Positions 27,414 through 35,922 of a stretch of DNA of 64,000 nucleotides are shown in pieces. This DNA is from Limnohabitans sp. DM1 (GTDB lineage Bacteria > Pseudomonadota > Gammaproteobacteria > Burkholderiales > Burkholderiaceae_C). A program made the translations under genes and the position numbers. Under the pieces are notes generated by a model. It was not told where the DNA came from and searched no databases. It saw only the letters and a program-made list of their open reading frames with translations. The stretch is from the NCBI RefSeq assembly GCF_001269385.1, contig NZ_CXOO01000058.1, positions 1 to 64,000 on the forward strand, written 5' to 3'. Each line of letters begins with the position of its first letter. Position 1 is the stretch's first letter.

Positions 27414-29501
27414 TCATGGCCGCAAATGCAAGGCCAGCAGCAACACCTGACTGGCCCCCCGCTCGCGCAAAAGTGCTGCCGCCACCGTGGCCGTCCAGCG
27501 GGTTCGCACATCGGTGGCCACCAGCAGCACCGGCCCGTCGGGCATGGTGGTGTCGTCTGTGCAGCGAATGGCCGACTCCAGATGCGCCACCACCGGGGTT
27601 GACGCCGCATCATCCGGAGCGGGGCCATCCGTCCAGCTGAACACATCCAACAAAGGCAGCCGCCCTTTTCGCGCGATGTGTTCGGCCATGCGGCGGTTGG
27701 ACGCCATGTCGAGCGCAGGCAGTGGCACGACACACACCGGTCGAGCAGGCCAGCGCTTGGCCCAGCGCCCCAGCGTGGCCACCGCGCCCGCCAGCAGTTC
27801 GGCCGGCACATCACCCGGTGCGGCGGTGCGCAGGGCCTGCAATTCGGCCACCCAACCCGGATCGTCGGCAAACGAGACAGCACGGCCCACATCAAAGCCT
27901 TGAATGCTGCCCTTGCGCCGCACACCGGATGGCCAGCGTTTGCGCGGCTCGATGTCCATGTCCACACCCCGCAAAAAGTTGCGGGCGGCCATCAAGTTCT
28001 CGGGCGAGGGCGTCTGGCCCGGAAACGGCACATGCCCTGTGCAGACCGAACACCGCCCACAAGGCGCAGGCGACGGGTCGTCCAGCGCGGTTTGCAAATA
28101 CGCCATCAGGCAGCCCGCACCGTGCGCGTACTGGCGCATGATGCCCGCCTCCTGCTGGCGCACCTGGGCCAGCGCCGTCCATTTCGCCGTGTCGTGCACA
28201 TAGGGCACGCCGGTGGCCCGCCAGGCCGAGCCGTCTTTGTCCACCACCCCCTCCACCGCCAAAATTTTGAGCAGCGCTTCCAGCCGCCCCCGCCGCACGC
28301 CCGTGTCGGCTTCGATCTCGATCAGGCTGCGCTCATCATCGCCCAGGCTTTGCAACACCTTGGCTGCCGTCGTCGGATCGGGAATCGAGGCGGTGGCGAA
28401 GTAATCCCAAATGCGTTCATCGGCATCAGACGGCAACAACACCCCTTCGGCATGCGCCACCGCCCTGCCCGCCCGGCCCACCTGCTGGTAATACGCCACC
28501 GGGGTGGAGGGCGAGCCCACATGCACGCAAAAGCCCAAGTCCGGCTTGTCGTAGCCCATGCCCAGTGCCGAAGTGGCCACCACCGCCTTGACCTGGTTGT
28601 GGCGCAAACGGTCTTCCACCTTCAATCGGGTGTCGGCGTCGATCTGCCCGCTGTAGGCGTCGACCGCATGGCCGCAGCTGCGCAAAAAAGCCGTCAGCCG
28701 CTCGGCCTCGGCCACCGTCAGCACATACACAATGCCCGAGCCCGGCAACTGCTCCAGCGCATCGGCAATCCAGGCGTAGCGCTGCAAAGGCGACAAACCC
28801 GGCACCACCGACAAGGTGAGCGAGGTGCGTGCCAGCGTGCCGCGAAAGGTCACCGTGCCCGCACCCAACTGCTTGCCAATGTCCAGCGTCACCCGCTCGT
28901 TGGCCGTGGCCGTGGTGGCGAGCACGCTGGCCGTGGGCGTGGACAAGAGCGCCCGCGCCAGCCGCTGGTAGTCAGGCCGAAAGTCAAAACCCCAATCGCT
29001 GATGCAATGCGCCTCGTCGATCACGATCAAGCCCACCCGCGCCAGCAAAGCGCCCAGCCGCGCCGCAAAGCGCGGATTGCCCAGCCGCTCGGGCGAGACC
29101 AGCAGCACGTCGATGGCGTCCTCGTCCAGCCGCTGGAACACATCGTCCCAATCGTCGATGTTGGTGGAATTCACCGTGGCCGCCTTCAGGCCCGCCCGTT
29201 CGGCGGCACTGACCTGGTCGCGCATCAGCGCCAGCAAGGGCGAGACCACCAGCGTGGGCCCCGCGCCCGTGCTGCGGATGGCGTGCGTGGCCACCCAATA
29301 GACCGCAGATTTGCCCCAGCCCGTGGCCTGGACCACCAAAACACGGGACGCGGCTTGCACCACCGCATGCACCGCGTCCACCTGATCCGTGCGGGGCACC
29401 GCGCCCGGCCCGGCCAAGCGGGCCAGGATGGTGTGCATGTGGTGTTCCGCGAATGTGCGGGATGTGTGCTCTTGAGCCTGCAAATTGTTGGATGTGTTCA
29501 T
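27414..29501 (-). CDS. RecQ-family DNA helicase with C-terminal phosphoribosyltransferase-like domain
   Basis: A 695-residue protein. The helicase core has Walker A VQATGWGKSAVY (near 60), LVVSPLLALMRDQ, DEAHCISDWGFDFRPDY (near 157), VLATTATAN, VVATSALGMGYDKPDL and YYQQVGRAGR. A zinc site follows in CLMAYLQ...CGRCSVC. The last 200 residues (VCVVPLPALDM...HIARKGRLPLLDV...PVLLVATDVRTRWT...VLLLALHLRP) look like a phosphoribosyltransferase fold in place of the RQC/HRDC domains of E. coli RecQ. It probably unwinds DNA in repair; what the C-terminal domain does is unknown. Confidence 0.82.
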   Translation of the reverse strand: MNTSNNLQAQEHTSRTFAEHHMHTILARLAGPGAVPRTDQVDAVHAVVQAASRVLVVQATGWGKSAVYWVATHAIRSTGAGPTLVVSPLLALMRDQVSAAERAGLKAATVNSTNIDDWDDVFQRLDEDAIDVLLVSPERLGNPRFAARLGALLARVGLIVIDEAHCISDWGFDFRPDYQRLARALLSTPTASVLATTATANERVTLDIGKQLGAGTVTFRGTLARTSLTLSVVPGLSPLQRYAWIADALEQLPGSGIVYVLTVAEAERLTAFLRSCGHAVDAYSGQIDADTRLKVEDRLRHNQVKAVVATSALGMGYDKPDLGFCVHVGSPSTPVAYYQQVGRAGRAVAHAEGVLLPSDADERIWDYFATASIPDPTTAAKVLQSLGDDERSLIEIEADTGVRRGRLEALLKILAVEGVVDKDGSAWRATGVPYVHDTAKWTALAQVRQQEAGIMRQYAHGAGCLMAYLQTALDDPSPAPCGRCSVCTGHVPFPGQTPSPENLMAARNFLRGVDMDIEPRKRWPSGVRRKGSIQGFDVGRAVSFADDPGWVAELQALRTAAPGDVPAELLAGAVATLGRWAKRWPARPVCVVPLPALDMASNRRMAEHIARKGRLPLLDVFSWTDGPAPDDAASTPVVAHLESAIRCTDDTTMPDGPVLLVATDVRTRWTATVAAALLRERGASQVLLLALHLRP

Positions 29502-29655
29502 GGGCTCCCCCTGTCTGATGTGATTTTTTTAACCAAGGAAGATTGTGCAACGCAGTTGGGTGTCATGAGTGACCGATCCATCGCCGCAGGTCGGACCTTC
29601 CACTTCGACATCCTTCACATCGCGCAGCGACACCTTCAAACAGCTGTGGTCCGCC

Positions 29656-29690
29656 AGGCATGTCGAGGCTGAAGCCACCAAGCTACGAAG
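29656..29690. repeat. Partial class A-like repeats upstream of the RecQ-like gene
   Basis: ATGTCGAGGCTGAAGCCACC followed by AGCTACG resembles the half-units at 23487 and 27374. GGTCGGACCTTCCACTTCGA at about 29589 is a related fragment. Between 29502 and 29700 no gene is seen. Confidence 0.4.
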
Positions 29691-29701
29691 ACCGAACGCC
29701 C

Positions 29702-30064
29702 TGGATCACAAGCGCATCTAGCCGCCGACGCGGCGCAGGCCCGTCGGCCGGGGCATGGCCCATACGCGTTCACATCCGCACCGTGTGCCCACGCTCGGCA
29801 GGACCCAGCAACTGGTGCACGGCCTGGTAGTGCGGCTTTTGCTCGGGTTTTTACTGCAAAGCCTGCGGCAAGGGGTGCATGGACAAGCCCTTCGCCATAG
29901 CCGCCAGCTGCGCCCGCACATAGGGATGGCCGGTCAGCCGCTACTTGATGCGATCGTTGCGCTCGGTGATCAGTCGAAAAAGCGGGGGTGCTGGCAATTG
30001 CGGCGTTAAAAAGCTCCAGCTGGCCCGTGATTTCAGAGCTTTCCGGGGCCGAGGCGTGGGCCAA
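29702..30064 (-). pseudogene. Decayed nitroreductase (Acg-like FMN protein), C-terminal remnant
   Basis: On the minus strand the fragments ELFNAAIASTPAF, then (after a frameshift) FRLITERNDRIK, a stop, LTGHPYVRAQLAAMAKGL, SMHPLPQALQ, a stop, KPEQKPHYQAVHQLLGP, and after a further stop PRRRLDAL can be read in order. They match the C-terminal half of Acg-type nitroreductases, where the first segment normally runs on as TPAFFWLITE and the GLSMHP..QALQ..P segment is conserved. At least two in-frame stops and one frameshift show the gene is dead. It abuts a LysR remnant on the other strand. Confidence 0.65.
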
Positions 30065-30640
30065 CCTGCAGCCTGCTTTGTTTTGCCGACCATCCTAGCC
30101 TGCATGCGCCAAACCCTGCCCGATGTGGTGGTGGATCTGCTGGTCAGCAATTCGGTCAGCAACCTGCTCATGCGCGAGGCCGACATGGCGCTGCGCATGG
30201 TGCGGCCCGAGCAACGCAGCATGGTGGCCAAGCACATTGGCCAAGTTGCACTGCGAGCATGCGCCAGCTAAAGCTCTTTGCAGCGCAGGGGAACGCCGCA
30301 GCAACCGGCCGACCTGCTGGCGCACGACCTGATCACCGGTGACCGTAACAACGACATCGAGACGGCTTTGCGGCGCTGGGTTATCCAGCCAGCCGCCTGC
30401 GACACGGCCTGCGTACCGATGACTTGATCGCCCATTGGACAGCCGTGCAAGCCGGGCAGGGAGTGGGTTTCGTGAGCGAGCACCTGATAGATGACTCCGA
30501 CCCCACGGTCAAGTTCATCTTGCCGATGATCGAGCTGCCGGTATTGCCCGTTTGGCTCACGGTACACCGCGAGCCAAACGGCTACCAACACGACAGCCAC
30601 CCCGACAGCTTCCGCTTCACGGCGAAAGAGCACCAGCACG
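30058..30640 (+). pseudogene. Decayed LysR-family transcriptional regulator, effector-binding part
   Basis: The plus strand reads LPTILACMRQTLPDVVVDLL, then SNSVSNLLMREADMALRMVRP, VAKHIGQVALRAC and a stop. In other frames it continues as PADLLAHDLITGDRNNDIE, LRTDDLIAHWTAVQAGQGVG and FVSEHLIDDSDPTVKFILPM. In order this is the substrate-binding half of a LysR regulator. The N-terminal helix-turn-helix is missing and the frame changes at least once near 30270-30300. It is most likely the former regulator of a nearby operon and is now non-functional. Confidence 0.7.
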
Positions 30641-30729
30641 CGCACGAAGACATGGACATTCAAAAACCACCGACGACAGCCGCCACACCTTGAAGTAATC
30701 ACCTGATCCAAACACCGACTGGACACAAC

Positions 30730-30984
30730 ATGACCAAAATCACCCTCGCCACCGTGACCGGCTGTGCGCTCCAACACAAAGACAGCTTGGTCAAAACCGG
30801 CAAACTCCAGGCCGTCTGGAGCGCCGTCAAGCCTGCCAGCATCGAAGCCGTTAATGGCAAAAAGGGCAAGGAATGGAAAGTGACGTTCAAGGACGCCACC
30901 GCCAAAGACAAATCCAAGAAGACGCTCTACATGTTCTTCACCTTGCCGGGCAACCTCATCGCGGCCAATTTCACGGGTCAATAA
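30730..30984 (+). CDS. Small hypothetical protein
   Basis: An 84-residue lysine-rich protein (MTKITLATVTGCALQHKDSL...). It alternates short beta-like stretches with basic segments (NGKKGKEWKVTFKDATAKDK) and ends LPGNLIAANFTGQ. No known domain is recognised. It starts about 90 bases after the LysR remnant, in an accessory patch next to toxin-antitoxin genes. Codon use looks normal for the window, so it is probably a real gene, but no function can be given. Confidence 0.5.
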   Translation: MTKITLATVTGCALQHKDSLVKTGKLQAVWSAVKPASIEAVNGKKGKEWKVTFKDATAKDKSKKTLYMFFTLPGNLIAANFTGQ

Positions 30985-31100
30985 AGCTTGTAAAAGGTTC
31001 GTCAGGCCAACGCGCAAGGCAACCTGCGGCTCATGAAAAGGGCTATTTGATAGCAAATTTATCAATTGCTGTCATTCAGTCTTATTGAGGATAGTGCGCC

Positions 31101-31334
31101 ATGTCAGCGGTCACCGTCAGAAACCTGTCCGAAGCCACACACCGCGCCCTCAAACTGCGCGCAGCACAACATGGCCGCAGCACCGAGGCCGAGATTCGCC
31201 TGATTCTGGAAAATGCCGTGGCCCCCAAAATCGGCATGGGTTCTGCCTTGGTGGCCATCGGGCAAAAGTGGGGGGGGATCGAGCTGCACTTCGTACGCGA
31301 CAAGCGCCCCGCAGAAACCGCGAGCTTTGAATGA
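31101..31334 (+). CDS. FitA-like ribbon-helix-helix antitoxin
   Basis: A 77-residue protein starting MSAVTVRNLSEATHRALKLR, the FitA/StbC pattern (VRNL...H.ALK.RAA.HGRSTEAEIR.IL). The N-terminal ribbon-helix-helix binds the operator and the C-terminal tail should block the toxin. A GAGGA Shine-Dalgarno is present. TTGATA...TATCAA inverted repeats at about 31047-31065 may be operator or promoter. The stop overlaps the toxin start (ATGA). Confidence 0.85.
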   Translation: MSAVTVRNLSEATHRALKLRAAQHGRSTEAEIRLILENAVAPKIGMGSALVAIGQKWGGIELHFVRDKRPAETASFE

Positions 31335-31753
31335 TCATCCTCGACACCAACCTGGTGTCCGAACCGCTCAAGCCCTTGCCGCATCCGGGTGTCGTCGATC
31401 GGCTCAATGCGCAAGAGCCAGCGAGCTTGTTTATCACCAGCATCAACTTAACCGAACTTTTGGCAGGCATTGCAACCCTGCCCCAAGTCAAACGGCGGGA
31501 TGCATTGGGGCAAGCCTTGACCAGCCATCTGACGGCGCTCTTTGAAGACCGGATGCTGAACTTCGACACCCGTGCCGCGCAAAGCTTTGCAGCCTGCTTG
31601 GCCGGGGCCCAGGCCCAGGGCAATCCCATAGGTTTTACCGACTTTGTCATTGCAGCGGTTGCCAAAACCAAGGGTTTTATCGCGGCCACCCGCAACGTGC
31701 GGGACTTCCTGGGCACGGGCGTTCAAGTCGTCAACCCTTGGGCATTGAACTGA
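31331..31753 (+). CDS. FitB/VapC-like PIN-domain toxin
   Basis: A 140-residue PIN nuclease. The acidic cluster is visible: ILDTNLVSEPLKP (Asp5), NLTELLAGI (Glu), FTDFVIAAVAK (Asp) and TRNVRDF, which are conserved in FitB. It would cleave RNA, perhaps initiator tRNA or rRNA as for other VapC proteins, when unbound by FitA. The gene overlaps the antitoxin by four bases. Confidence 0.88.
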   Translation: MIILDTNLVSEPLKPLPHPGVVDRLNAQEPASLFITSINLTELLAGIATLPQVKRRDALGQALTSHLTALFEDRMLNFDTRAAQSFAACLAGAQAQGNPIGFTDFVIAAVAKTKGFIAATRNVRDFLGTGVQVVNPWALN

Positions 31754-31794
31754 TTCGCCCTGATAAGGCCGCCAACCATGGCCCACACAACACC

Positions 31795-31822
31795 TTGACA
31801 GTCCCAACCCTTGACGTACACT
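31795..31822 (+). promoter_or_regulatory. Promoter of the second toxin-antitoxin pair
   Basis: TTGACA (31795-31800) and TACACT (31817-31822) with a 16-base spacer. An AGGAG Shine-Dalgarno lies just before the ATG at 31866. Confidence 0.65.
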
Positions 31823-31865
31823 ATTTTCGTGCCGCACTAATTTAGCAATTGATCCAGGAGCAGCC

Positions 31866-32156
31866 ATGGCCAGCCTCACTTCCCCCCCCAGCGTCAAAAT
31901 CATCGGTGCCAATGGCCAGATTTCTTTGGGCAAGCAGTTTGCGGGCCGTCAGGTTTTGGTCGAAGAAAAAGAAGCCGGAGTTTGGCTGATTCGCACCGCA
32001 ACGGTCATTCCAGACAACGAACGTTGGTTGCACGAGACGCAAGCCGCGTCCGATCTGTCCAAGGCATTGGCTTGGTCTGCACAAAACCCTGCCTCAAACG
32101 CACAGACCGACGCCCTTTTGTCTTCTGTTTTGTCGTCCCCATCACCCAGCGAGTGA
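31866..32156 (+). CDS. AbrB-like antitoxin of a RelE-type pair
   Basis: A 96-residue protein. The N-terminal part (PPSVKIIGANGQISLGKQFA, then GRQVLVEEKEAGVWLI) has the hairpin pattern of AbrB-type DNA-binding antitoxins, and the C-terminal half (NERWLHETQAASDLSKALAW) looks helical and suited to toxin binding. It has its own promoter and a clear Shine-Dalgarno, and its stop touches the next gene's start. The antitoxin role is inferred from layout and motif. Confidence 0.7.
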   Translation: MASLTSPPSVKIIGANGQISLGKQFAGRQVLVEEKEAGVWLIRTATVIPDNERWLHETQAASDLSKALAWSAQNPASNAQTDALLSSVLSSPSPSE

Positions 32157-32482
32157 TGGAGATGGGCGCGAACGACCACCCCATTCGACTGGATTTGAAC
32201 AACCCGGTGTTTCAGGAAAACCTGTTCGGTTTACAGAAACCGGAGCGCCATGCAGCCATCGACACCCTGAGGAAAATCCGGCAAATGAGCTGGAACCAGC
32301 TTTACCGCGACAACGGCCTCAAGTGGGAAAAGATCGCGAGTGTCAAACCACCGCCAGGCATTGACGCCATCTATTCAATGCGCATCACCCAAAGCCGCCG
32401 ATGCACAGCCCACCGTGACGGTGATTTCCTGCGGCTCTTGACGCTGTCTCCCGACCACGACAGCACCTACGGGCGCAAGTAA
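32156..32482 (+). CDS. RelE-like toxin
   Basis: A 108-residue basic protein starting MEMGANDHPIRLDLNNPVFQ. The C-terminal pattern IYSMRITQSRRCTAHRDGDF, then LRLLTLSPDHDSTYGRK, resembles the catalytic strands of RelE/HigB ribosome-dependent mRNA interferases. The ATG at 32156 overlaps the antitoxin stop by one base; a GTG at 32153 is also possible. An upstream in-frame start at 31982 would lie inside the antitoxin gene and is rejected. Confidence 0.7.
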   Translation: MEMGANDHPIRLDLNNPVFQENLFGLQKPERHAAIDTLRKIRQMSWNQLYRDNGLKWEKIASVKPPPGIDAIYSMRITQSRRCTAHRDGDFLRLLTLSPDHDSTYGRK

Positions 32483-32608
32483 AGCCGCTTGCTGTGCTGA
32501 CGCACAGGCTGCGCAATCATTTGGCCAGTCTGAGGCACCCAAGAAAGCCTGTAACGAACTGCCCGACAATCACCCCTTTGCTCCTTTCCCTTTCAGCAGC
32601 GGTTTTCT

Positions 32609-33535
32609 ATGGCGATTCAATGGTTCCCCGGACACATGCACCTCACGCGCAAGGCGATTGGGGAGCGCATCAAAGAGATTGATGTCGTCATCGAAATGCT
32701 CGACGCCCGCCTGCCCGGCTCCAGCGCCAACCCCATGCTGGCCGAGCTGATCAAGGGCAAACCCGCCCTCAAGATCCTGAGCAAGCAAGACCTGGCCGAC
32801 CCGGCCCGCACCACGCAATGGCTGGCCCACTACAACGCCCTACCCGGCGTGCGCGCCATTGGCCTGGACACCAGCATGACGCAGCCCGCCAAGGCGCTGA
32901 TCGAAGCCTGCCAGCAGCTGGCCCCCAACCGGGGCGGCATGGTCAAACCCATGCGCGTGCTGATCTGCGGCATCCCCAACGTGGGTAAATCCACGCTGAT
33001 CAACACACTCAAGGGCAAACGCGCCGCCAAGACCGGTGACGAAGCCGGTGTGACCAAGCAGGAAGCGCGCATCGCCCTGGCCGACGACTTTTATTTGTAC
33101 GACACGCCCGGCGTGCTGTGGCCGCGCATCATCGTCGAGCAAAGCGGGTTCAACCTGGCCGTCAGCGGGGCGATCGGCGTGAACGCTTTTGACGAGGAAG
33201 TGGTGGCACTGGAGTTGCTCAATTACCTGATCCCCCACTACCCGCAAGCCCTGACCGACCGCTACAAGATCGCCGACGTGGCCAGCCACACCGACGAAAC
33301 CCTGCTCGAAGCCATTGGCCGCGTGCGCGGCGCCATGCAAAGCGGCGGGCGCATCAACACCACCAAGGCCGCGCACATCGTGATCCACGACTTCCGCTCG
33401 GCGGCGCTGGGCCGCATCACCCTGGAAACGCCCGAGCAATTTGCCCAGTGGCTGGCCGAAGGCAAAAAGGCCGATGCCGAGCGCGCCGTGCGCAAAGAGG
33501 CCATCGACAAGGCCAAGAAGTCACCCCGCAAATGA
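32609..33535 (+). CDS. ylqF: Ribosome biogenesis GTPase YlqF (RbgA-like)
   Basis: A 308-residue circularly permuted GTPase involved in late 50S assembly. The G4 motif comes first (SKQD at 58-61), then G1 GIPNVGKST (121-129), a G2-like GDEAGVTKQ and G3 DTPGVLWP. It begins MAIQWFPGHMHLTRKAI, the universally conserved family start. The C-terminal domain (DTRGALRI-type) ends with a basic tail KKSPRK. It is preceded by a pyrimidine-rich stretch with no good Shine-Dalgarno. Confidence 0.92.
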   Translation: MAIQWFPGHMHLTRKAIGERIKEIDVVIEMLDARLPGSSANPMLAELIKGKPALKILSKQDLADPARTTQWLAHYNALPGVRAIGLDTSMTQPAKALIEACQQLAPNRGGMVKPMRVLICGIPNVGKSTLINTLKGKRAAKTGDEAGVTKQEARIALADDFYLYDTPGVLWPRIIVEQSGFNLAVSGAIGVNAFDEEVVALELLNYLIPHYPQALTDRYKIADVASHTDETLLEAIGRVRGAMQSGGRINTTKAAHIVIHDFRSAALGRITLETPEQFAQWLAEGKKADAERAVRKEAIDKAKKSPRK

Positions 33536-33854
33536 AGTGCCGGGTTTGCGCCCCGCAAGCGTTACTTGCGCCTCATGGATGCGGCCCCAAGAAGCCTTCA
33601 GTGAACAAAAATGTGGTGCGTCGGCGGCATCAAAGCCGACATGGCGCCTGCGCTTTAGCGAGTTCGGGGCAGCGATGTCGGACCTGAAGGTACTGGCCTG
33701 TGGGTTGACGGTGAAAAAAATGGCAAGCGTCAGCGTTCCGATCATCAGAGCTCAATCAGAGCTCAAAGCCAGCAGGGCACAGGCCATCTTGGCGCCATGG
33801 CTTGCGCAAGGCGATAAAGTCCACGCTTGATGACACGGACTTTGCAACACCCTC
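33536..33854. other. Intergenic stretch without a recognised gene
   Basis: About 320 bases. It contains a class A-like fragment (GATGTCGGACCTGAAGGTAC at about 33675) and a short open frame from a GTG near 33711 to 33830 that has no recognisable similarity. Nothing else is seen. Confidence 0.4.
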
Positions 33855-34484
33855 ATGAACACCCGCCTCGCCACGCCCGACAAAGACGCCATCGCCCTGC
33901 TCCCACCGTTTGAACGGCTGGGCCTGGACCGCATCACCCTGGTCAGCAATGCCACCCAAGCTCGTCAAGCCCACAGCCATCTGACACAAGCGAGCGCCTG
34001 GGGTTTTGACACCGAATCCAAACCCACGTTTCGGGTGGGCGAGGCCTCTGACGGCCCGCACATTCTTCAACTGTCCACCGCTGAGCGAGCCTGGGTCTTT
34101 CAGCTGCACGAGCCCGAATGCCGCGCCGTGGCCGCCGACTTGATGGCGCTGGGCGGCATTGCCAAAGCCGGTTTTGGCCTGGGCGACGACCGCAAACGCA
34201 TCATCCACAAATTGGGGATAGAGCCCCAAGGCATTCTGGAACTCAACACCGTATTCCATCAACGCGGCTATCGCAAAGACATGGGCGTCAAAGGCGCCGT
34301 GGCCGTGTTGTTCAACCAACGCTTCATCAAGTCCAAAAAAGCCGCCACCAGCAACTGGGCCAATGCCCACCTCAGCGAAGCGCAACTGGTCTATGCCGCC
34401 AATGACGCCTATGCGGCGTTCCGGGTCTGGGAGGCGCTGGGGCTTGCGCTCACGGTCAGGCATCCATCCCGCAGCACCGAATGA
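33855..34484 (+). CDS. 3'-5' exonuclease (DEDD superfamily)
   Basis: A 209-residue RNase D/WRN-type exonuclease domain. Motif Exo I is GFDTESKP (Asp52, Glu54), Exo II is GFGLGDDRKRI-like, and Exo III is VYAANDAYAAF (YxxxD). It stands alone, without HRDC domains. It could trim RNA or DNA 3' ends; the substrate is unknown. Start MNTRLATPDKD. Confidence 0.87.
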   Translation: MNTRLATPDKDAIALLPPFERLGLDRITLVSNATQARQAHSHLTQASAWGFDTESKPTFRVGEASDGPHILQLSTAERAWVFQLHEPECRAVAADLMALGGIAKAGFGLGDDRKRIIHKLGIEPQGILELNTVFHQRGYRKDMGVKGAVAVLFNQRFIKSKKAATSNWANAHLSEAQLVYAANDAYAAFRVWEALGLALTVRHPSRSTE

Positions 34485-34606
34485 TGAAGTGAAGAACTGC
34501 CTTGAGCGAGCGCAGCTGCTGGTTTGCCGCGTCGCGGGCTCCTCGCAATGACCTCAAGATAGATGCACGGAACGCCAACGCCATAGCCGCCACCGCCGAT
34601 GGCCGT

Positions 34607-35818
34607 TCAGGCTTCGGGCAATGAATTCTTGTCTAACCAAGACCGAAGCCGCTCAACGCCCTGCGCCAGCCGCGCCAAATCCTGAGACGCAAAGCACCAG
34701 CGCAGCCAGCCTGCCGCCTCGGGGGCAAAGGCTTCGCCGGGGGCCAGGCCCAGACCGGCTTCGGCCACCAGCCGTTTGGCAGTCGCCACCGAGTCGGGGT
34801 GCCCTTCAAGCCGGAAAAACGCGTACATGCCGCCTTTGGCCGGGGCCACTTGCACGCCGGGCACGGCTTGCAAAAGCGGCAACAGGGTGTCGCGGCAGGC
34901 TTTGAGGTGCGCCACCACGCGGGGCGTGATGTCGGCGGTGTTTTGCAAAGCGGCCACGCCCGCCCGTTGGGTGAAGACCGAGGCGCATGAGGTGTTGAAC
35001 TCGATCAGCTTGCCCATGTGGGGCGTCATGGCAGGCGGCATGACCAACCAGCCCAGGCGCCAGCCGGTCATCAAAAAGCTCTTTGAAAAGCTGTGCACCA
35101 CGACCAGGCGGTCGTCGGGCTCGGCCACGTCCAGAAAGGAAGGCGCGCAGCCGTTGGGGGTGTCGGTTTCGTAGTACAGGCGTTCGTACACCTCGTCGGC
35201 CAGCACCCAGGTGCCGGTGCTGCGGCAGTGGGCCAGGATTTCGGCCTGCTCGGCGCGGCTCAAGGTCCAGCCCGTCGGGTTGTTGGGCGAGTTGACGATC
35301 AGCATGCGCGTGGCAGGCGTGATGGCAGCTTTGAGCGCGGCCATGTCGAGCTGCCACTGGCCAGCCACGGGGCGCAATGACACGCACTTCAAATTCGCCC
35401 CCATCACCAGCGCCTGCGCCGTCAAGTTGGGCCAGACGGGCGTGACCGCGACCACCTCGTCGCCCGCGTCGATCAAGGCTTGCGCGGCCAGCATCAGGGC
35501 GTTGACGCCACCCGAGGTGATGGCCAGCCGGTCCACGCCTATCGGGCCATGCAGGGCCGACATGTAGTCGGCCACGGCCTGGCGCAGCTCGAGCAGGCCC
35601 AGGTTGTGCGAATAAAAGGTCTCGCCGCGCTGCATGGAGTCGATGGCGGCCTGACGCACCACATCGGGCGTGACTTCATCAGATTCGCCAAACCAGAAAG
35701 CCAGCACATCGGGACGGCCCATGCCCGCGTTGGCCACTTCGCGGATGCGGGACTCTTCCAGATCGAGCACGGTCTGGCGCATGAAAGGGGTGAGAAAGGG
35801 GGTGGAGGGGGTGTTCAT
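34607..35818 (-). CDS. Class I/II pyridoxal-phosphate aminotransferase
   Basis: A 403-residue fold type I aminotransferase. Visible residues: TSGGVNALMLAAQALID, the PNNPTGWTLS loop, LADEVYERLYYETD, and the PLP-binding lysine in VVHSFSKSFLMTGWRLG. The C terminus has the arginine-containing LRWCFASQ. The amino donor and substrate are unknown; similar proteins are annotated as aspartate or methionine aminotransferases. The ATG at 35818 is chosen over a TTG start 22 codons earlier that reads through the promoter region. Confidence 0.88.
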   Translation of the reverse strand: MNTPSTPFLTPFMRQTVLDLEESRIREVANAGMGRPDVLAFWFGESDEVTPDVVRQAAIDSMQRGETFYSHNLGLLELRQAVADYMSALHGPIGVDRLAITSGGVNALMLAAQALIDAGDEVVAVTPVWPNLTAQALVMGANLKCVSLRPVAGQWQLDMAALKAAITPATRMLIVNSPNNPTGWTLSRAEQAEILAHCRSTGTWVLADEVYERLYYETDTPNGCAPSFLDVAEPDDRLVVVHSFSKSFLMTGWRLGWLVMPPAMTPHMGKLIEFNTSCASVFTQRAGVAALQNTADITPRVVAHLKACRDTLLPLLQAVPGVQVAPAKGGMYAFFRLEGHPDSVATAKRLVAEAGLGLAPGEAFAPEAAGWLRWCFASQDLARLAQGVERLRSWLDKNSLPEA

Positions 35819-35861
35819 GCGGGCATCGTAAAGGCAAGCCAAAGTCGGGGCTGTCACGGGC

Positions 35862-35889
35862 TTGCACAAGTTGAAGGCTTGCATATGAT
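35862..35889 (+). promoter_or_regulatory. Promoter of the small secreted protein gene
   Basis: TTGCAC (35862-35867) and TATGAT (35884-35889), 16 bases apart, followed by an AGGGAG Shine-Dalgarno before the ATG at 35923. Confidence 0.5.
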
Positions 35890-35922
35890 GGACAACAAAA
35901 AATCACACACAGGGAGACCCGC

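Noticed and set aside
27678-29672. Long plus-strand open frame of over 660 codons opposite the RecQ-like gene
   Set aside because: Arg/His/Gln-rich composition typical of an antisense shadow; the minus-strand helicase motifs are unambiguous.
30268-31065. Minus-strand 265-codon frame across the LysR remnant and small hypothetical gene
   Set aside because: It covers two unrelated plus-strand features and shows no recognisable domain.
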